DNA of 64,000 nt from contig NC_092249.1 of NCBI RefSeq assembly GCF_036320965.1, forward strand, positions 11,481,447 through 11,545,446. Reading direction: 5' to 3'. Below the pieces are notes generated by a model. It saw nothing but the letters and a program-made list of their open reading frames with translations, searched no databases and was not told the DNA's origin. The translations under genes were made by a program, and so were the position numbers. Shown here one piece after another: positions 58,879-64,000 of this stretch (the first letter of the stretch is position 1; every line of letters starts with the position of its first letter). This DNA comes from Panulirus ornatus. Its lineage: Eukaryota; Arthropoda; Malacostraca; Decapoda; Palinuridae.

Positions 58879-59295
58879 TTGTTGCAGCTGTCTGGTCAAC
58901 CATCTGACCAATTTCAAAATATTATTTTAAAGAAAAACATTGAATTAAAGAAACTTGAAATGGAGGAGGCTTTTCATATTTCAAGAGAGAAGAAACGTGC
59001 CTTTCAAATGGCAATACCGACACACTGGAAGAACCGGATGTTGGACTATTGCAATGATGAATTAAGGAAAGAAAGCAATTGGCTACAAGTGTCACTAAAT
59101 CGTAAGTTCGACCATCTTGTTAAAAACAGTGACTGGACCAAGAACACAAACCCATCTTTTGTGGTAAACCTGTCTAATAAACAAATAGATAAAGATTCCT
59201 TGTGTGCATTAGGCTATGGTTTAAGTTTTGTGTGCTCTAACAGAGAAGCCAGCTGTGTTGATGTGAAAAAGTCTTTTTGTAATTTAGAAAAATAG
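58879..59295 (+). pseudogene. PLE2 N-terminal region
   Basis: A 138-codon stretch with a charged start (K-K-L-E-M-E-E-A-F-H-I-S-R-E-K-K-R) and W-K-N-R-M-L-D-Y-C-N-D-E-L, ending in a TAG at 59293-59295 after C-N-L-E-K. The frame resumes without shift downstream (S-N-L-S-N-D-D-I). A second TAG follows I-T-K-A-D at about 59446. The function of the PLE N-terminal region is not established from this sequence. Confidence 0.75.
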
Positions 59296-59460
59296 AGTAA
59301 TTTAAGTAATGATGATATTAATATCTGTAAGAGTTTAGTGTATGCCAGTTTGTCAAAAGCAGTGGAAGCTAATTGCCCTAAAAGATTCATAAGAGCTATC
59401 AACATCTTAAAAAAAGACAAGGATTTACATATTACTAAAGCAGATTAGGCTAACACTGTT

Positions 59461-60654
59461 GTGATTTTAGACAAAAGTAACTATTTATCTAAAATGAATG
59501 ATCTTCTCAATGATAACACAACATATTCTAAACTTAGTAAAAATCCCTTAGATGCAGTCAATTCTCACTTCAATAAAGAAATGAACTTGTTGAAAGGTAA
59601 CACTTCTCTTATCAAAAGTTTGTCATCTTTGTCCCCTTCATTGCCATATATGTATGGACTTATCAAAACACATAAACAGAACTTTCCAGCAAGAACTATA
59701 GTGAGTTCAGCAGGCTCCATCACGTATAAATTGTCAAAATGGTTAGTTTCTTTATTAAGCCTTTAGTGGGTGAAGTATCAAATTCTAATATCATGAACAA
59801 TGTAGATTTGGTCAACAAGATAAACAATATCAATGTTAATTTTGATTTCAAACTAGTTAGCTTTGAAGTTTCCTCACTTTTCACTAAAGTTCCAGTTGAT
59901 GACCTTTTAGAATATTTATTTGATGTCTTGGATGATATTCACTTACCTGTTTCAAAGTCTAATTTCATTCAACTGATAAAATTTGTATAAAAGACTGTGT
60001 ATTTCAATTTAATGGAGATTATATTATGCTCAAAAATTTGGTATGGCAATGGGTAACCCACTTTCACCTGTACTAAGTACTCTTTATATGGAATTTTTTT
60101 AAACAAAATTCCTAAAAAATATCTTACCTTCAAATGCAATTAGGTTTAGGTATGTAGATGATGTTCTTTGTGTTTGGCCAATAAATGAAAATTTACAAAT
60201 ATTTCTCCCCTTACTTAACAATTTAGTACCTTCCATCAAATTTACTGTAGAAAATGTAAGTAATGGTATGTTACCATTTTCAGATTGCATGATCCATAGA
60301 CAAGGAAACAAGTTTAAGTTTAGCATATACAGAAAACCCACCAATGTATGCTCATATATCCATTATTACTCATCTCAACATGACAGAGTTAGATTATCAT
60401 CATTTCAATCGATGTTCCTTAGGGCATTACGTATTTGCAGTCCAGAGTTTATTGATGAAGAGTTTGAGAAGATATATTCTATTGGATCTAAGTTAAAGTA
60501 CCCTAGATCTTTCAATGATGAATCCCTTAAGTTAGCAAAGAAATCATTTTATAGAGTTGAGCCCAAACCTGCCATTGACACCAAGAATCTTTTAGTTCTC
60601 GCTTTTAATAATAATTTCAATTGCTTCCCAGGTTGCTTAAATCCTTTAATGTAA
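59461..60654 (+). pseudogene. PLE2 reverse transcriptase with intact Y-V-D-D
   Basis: Open stretches 59461-59766 (L-P-Y-M-Y-G-L-I-K-T-H-K, A-R-T-I-V-S-S-A-G-S), 59739-59990 (V-S-F-E-V-S-S-L-F-T-K-V) and 60268-60654 (I-Y-R-K-P-T-N-V, R-A-L-R-I-C-S-P-E-F-I) cover the RT. Between 59,990 and 60,268 the frame changes but the motifs M-G-N-P-L-S-P-V-L-S and F-R-Y-V-D-D-V-L are readable, with Y-V-D-D at 60151-60162. It would copy PLE RNA; lesions make it inactive. Confidence 0.8.
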
Positions 60655-60890
60655 ATGTTGTCTTTAGCAACGGTAATACTATAAAGAATATCTTAATCAG
60701 GAATTCACCAGAAAATTCTCTTGGATGCATCTATAAAGTACCTTGTGGAAACTGTGATAAATTTTATGTTGGTCAGACTGGTAAGGATCTTTCTGTTAGA
60801 ATTAAGCAACATAAATATAGCATAAGAATGGGACAAGAATCAAATGCCTTGTTTAATCATGTTCAAAACTATGATCATTGTATTGACTGA
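60621..60890 (+). pseudogene. GIY-YIG endonuclease domain of PLE2
   Basis: An 89-codon stretch with Y-K-V-P-C-G-N-C-D-K-F-Y-V-G-Q-T-G-K-D-L-S-V-R-I-K-Q-H-K-Y, retaining the two tyrosines, the Arg and the Cys pair. It ends at a stop after D-H-C-I-D (the codon for Trp in PLE1 is a stop here). The remainder continues in other frames to K-M-I-S-L at 61056. Confidence 0.8.
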
Positions 60891-61153
60891 AGTAACGCCA
60901 TTTCAGTTATTAACTCTTAACTCTATTACCAAGAGAAATATCATTGAATCTTCTATTATTAAAAACACAAAGAATTATAATCTTAATATTAGTGATGGTA
61001 TACACAAATCAGAAAACTTTATTGTTGATAAGATTTGTAAAATGATAAGTTTATGAATGCTCGTTGTATGTTTTGGACAATCACGTTTACCAAATAGCAT
61101 CCTAGCTTTGTCTCTTCAATGTATATCAACTGACTGTTATATTTCTCTCTTGT

Positions 61154-61202
61154 GTCTCCCCTGATGATGCGATTATTACACAAAAGTGCACTTGGGAACT
61201 TT
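61154..61202 (+). ncRNA. Decayed hammerhead-like core in the PLE2 3' UTR
   Basis: Same layout as at 55802-55847, with ctgatga at 61161-61167, but the essential gaaa reads aaaa (61182-61185) and helix II has a further change (gcg for gtg). It should therefore be inactive. Confidence 0.45.
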
Positions 61203-61261
61203 TCGTGTTTCATTTTCCCCGTGGATTCACAGGAATATATATTATTTTTATTCTATTTATT

Positions 61262-62280
61262 TTGATTTGTCGCTGTCTCCTGCGTTTGCGAGGTAGCGCA
61301 AGGAAACAGACGAAAGAAATGGCCCAACCAATCCCCATACACATGTATATACACACATGTCCACACACGCAAATATACATACCTATACATCTCAATATAC
61401 ACATATATATATATACACACACACAGACACATACATATATACCCATGCACACAATTCACACTGTCTGCCTTTATTAATTCCCATCGCCATATTGCCACAC
61501 ATGGAATACCATCCCCCTCCCCCCTCATGTGTGCGGGGTAGCGCTACGAAAAGACAACAAAGGCCCCATTCGTTCACACAAAGTCTCTAGCTGTCATGCA
61601 ATAATGCCCGAAACCACAGCTCCCTTTCCACATCCAGGCCCCACACAGCTTTCCATGGTTTACCCCAGACACTTCACATGCCCTGATTCAATCCACTGAC
61701 AGCACGTCAACCCCGGTATACCACATCAATCCAATTCACTCTATTCCTTACCCGCCTTTCACCCTCCTGCATGTTCAGGCCCCGATTACTCAAAATCTTT
61801 TTCACTCCATCTTTCCACCTCCAATTTGGTCTCCCACTTCTCCTCGTTCCCTCCACCTCCAACACATATATCCTCTTGGTCAATCTTTCCTCACTCATTC
61901 CCTCCATGGCCCAAACCATTTCAAAACACCCTCTTCTGCTCTCTCAACCACGCTCTTTTTATTTCCATACATCTCTCTTACCCTTACATTACTTACCCGA
62001 TCAAACCACCTCACACCACACATTGTCCTCAAACATCTCATTTCCAGCACATCCACCCTCCTGCGCACAACTCTATCCATGGCCCACGCCTCGCAACCAT
62101 ACAACATTGTTGGAACCATTATTCCTTCAAACATACCCATTTTTGCTTTCCGAGATAATGTTCTCGACTTCCACACATTCTTCAAGGCTCCCAGATTTTC
62201 GCCCCCTCCCCCACCCTATGATCCACTTCCGCTTCCATGGTTCCATCCGCTGCCAGATCCACTCCCAGATATCTAAAACA
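61262..62280 (-). mobile_element. RTE copy FF, probable recombinant, 5' truncated
   Basis: Minus-strand RTE with long-type 3' UTR (61262-61670), tail and thumb (open 61707-61919 and 61895-62185). Truncated at exactly the same base and joined to PLE at the same base as copy EE. Its left part differs from EE at many bases and in UTR type, while its last 160 bases or so are almost identical to EE. Confidence 0.86.
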
Positions 62281-63454
62281 TTTGTAAATTTTCATTTGTT
62301 GGCCAAACACAAAGAGCATCATTTACATACCTAAACCAAATTGCATTAGAAGGTAAGATATTCTTTAGGAATTTTGTTTAAAAAAATTCCATATAAAGAG
62401 TACTTAGTACAGGTGAAAGAGGGTTACCCATTGCCATACCAAATTTTTGAGCATAATATAATCTCCATTAAATTGAAATACACAGTCTTTTATACAAATT
62501 TTATCAGTTCAATGAAATTAGACTTTGAAACAGGTAAGTGAATATCATCCAAGACATCAAATAAATATTCTAAAAGGTCATCAACTGAAACTTTAGTGAA
62601 AAGTGAGGAAACTTCAAAGCTAACTAGTTTGAAATCAAAATTAACATTGATATTGTTTATCTTGTTGACCAAATCTACATTGTTCATGATATTAGAATTT
62701 GGTGCTTTACCCACTAAAGGGCTTAATAAAGAAACTAACCATTTTGACAATTTATACATGATGGAGCCTACTGAACTCACTATGGTTCTTGCTGGAAAGT
62801 TCTGTTTATGTGTTTTGAAAAGTTCATACATATATGGCAATGAAGGAGACAAAGGTGACAAACTTTTGATAAGAGAAATGTTACCTTTCAACAAGTTCAT
62901 TTCTTTATTGAAGTGAGAATTAACTGCTTCTAAGGGATTTTTACTAAGTTTAGAATATGTTGTGTTATCATTTAGAAGATCATTCATTTTAGATAAATAG
63001 TTACTTTTGTCTAAAAATCACAACAGTGTTAGCCTTATCTACTTTAGTAATATGTAAATCCTTGTCTTTTTTTTAGGGTGTTTAATAGCTCTTATGAATC
63101 TTTTAGGGCAATTAGCTTCCAATGGTTTTGCCAAACTGGCATACACTAAACTCTTACAGATATTAATATCATCATTACTTAAATTACTCTATTTTTCTAA
63201 ATTACAAAAAGACTGTGACATCAACACAGCTGGCTTCTCTGTTAGAGCACACAAAACTTGAACCATAGCCTAATGCACACAAGGAATCTTTATCTATTTG
63301 TTTATCAGACAGGTTTACCACAAAAGATGGGTTTGTGTTCTTGTTCCAGTCGCTGTTTTTAATAAGATGGTCTAACTTATGATTTAGTGACACTTGTAGC
63401 CTATTGCATTCTTTCCTTAATTCATCGTAGCAATAGTCCAACATCCGGCTCTTC
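62281..63454 (-). mobile_element. PLE1' 5' half, duplicate of 57553-58725
   Basis: Minus-strand PLE RT N-terminal half, nearly identical to PLE1 with an offset of 4,728-4,729 bases. It shares the Y-V-N-D lesion (AAT codon at 62321-62323), the K-to-TAG stop and the truncated edge at M-L-D-Y-C. Differences by eye are a handful of bases and one inserted A near 63012. Open stretches: 62490-62987 and 63202-63444. Confidence 0.88.
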
Positions 63455-64000
63455 TATTACTTCTCTACAAGCTGTCCTGGACTTTCTCCTTTCGTTACTG
63501 CTTTCTCCAAATCGCTAATCAAGGCTCACCAACTGAAGTTACAATTTGAATTCCTTAGAAAATGCCTTGATGAACAAGTGATGCCATGATCTGTCCTACC
63601 TCAATGTTTGTTGCAGCTGTCTGGTCAACCATCTGACCAATTTCAAAATATTATTTTAAAGAAAAACATTGAATTAAAGAAACTTGAAATGGAGGAGGCT
63701 TTTCATATTTCAAGAGAGAAGAAACGTGCCTTTCAAATGGCAATACCGACACACTGGAAGAACCGGATGTTGGACTATTGCAATGATGAATTAAGGAAAG
63801 AAAGCAATTGGCTACAAGTGTCACTAAATCGTAAGTTCGACCATCTTGTTAAAAACAGTGACTGGACCAAGAACACAAACCCATCTTTTGTGGTAAACCT
63901 GTCTAATAAACAAATAGATAAAGATTCCTTGTGTGCATTAGGCTATGGTTTAAGTTTTGTGTGCTCTAACAGAGAAGCCAGCTGTGTTGATGTGAAAAAG
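63455..64000 (+). mobile_element. PLE2' N-terminal region, duplicate of 58726-59271, runs off the window
   Basis: Plus-strand PLE start, the same head-to-head joint as at 58726, reading L-S-G-Q-P-S-D-Q-F-Q, K-K-L-E-M-E-E-A-F-H and M-L-D-Y-C-N-D-E-L-R to C-V-D-V-K-K at the window edge. I saw no difference from the first copy over this span. Confidence 0.88.

Larger units (their letters stand above)
58726..61245 (+). mobile_element. Penelope-like element PLE2, complete coding span
   Basis: Plus-strand element starting directly at the inverted joint: N-terminal codons (58742-59295), RT (59461-60654), GIY-YIG (60621-60890) and 3' UTR to about 61245 (cgtggattcacaggaatata). It has intact R-Y-V-D-D and G-N-P-L-S-P motifs but about two in-frame stops and at least four frameshifts. 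The 3' end abuts an RTE tail at about 61262. Confidence 0.86.

Overview
This is a repeat-dominated eukaryotic window, most likely from an arthropod and probably a decapod crustacean. That guess rests on the repeat content and on my recollection of similar repeats in decapod DNA, not on a search. There are no bacterial-type genes, no rRNA or tRNA that I could recognise, and no CRISPR. By eye, about three quarters of the window is non-LTR retrotransposon of a single RTE-like family (one ORF of about 1,000 aa: N-terminal AP-type endonuclease, then reverse transcriptase, then a conserved C-terminal W-F-G-H-M-E-R tail). The copies are full length, 5' truncated, nested, tandem and inverted.

Layout. 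1-15,249: minus-strand RTE copies arranged head to tail (A', B, A, C, D, E, F, G), including a 3.6 kb tandem duplication and a TA-rich cluster of short non-autonomous elements (2,137-2,835). 15,250-16,627: non-repetitive AT-rich DNA. 16,628-18,941: the best preserved RTE copy (H), with one open frame of 692 codons. 18,942-23,778: low-copy DNA holding one decayed Ty3/Gypsy-like LTR element (about 20,666-22,430). 23,779-30,642: RTE copies I to L. 31,082-35,745: a full-length plus-strand RTE (M) split by a younger RTE insertion flanked by perfect 12-bp target-site duplications. 35,746-38,425: low-copy DNA with two well-formed minus-strand exons of a probable host gene (38,166-38,425 and 36,699-36,956). 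38,495-55,725: a mosaic of RTE fragments in alternating orientation. 55,733-64,000: Penelope-like elements (PLE; reverse transcriptase plus GIY-YIG endonuclease) in head-to-head inverted pairs, interrupted by RTE.

How the pieces relate. The RTE protein is the likely source of the machinery for the short elements, which share terminal sequence with it. Recombination between RTE copies has reshaped the locus at least twice: the 3.6 kb tandem array at the left, and a 4.73 kb RTE/PLE duplication at the right whose inferred exchange point falls inside an RTE copy. The PLE 3' end carries a hammerhead-ribozyme-like core, intact in one copy and mutated in another.

All coordinates of element ends are read by eye and should be taken as good to about 5-20 bases unless a target-site duplication fixes them. 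Percent identities were not computed. Subfamily names (A, B, C and so on) are local labels only.
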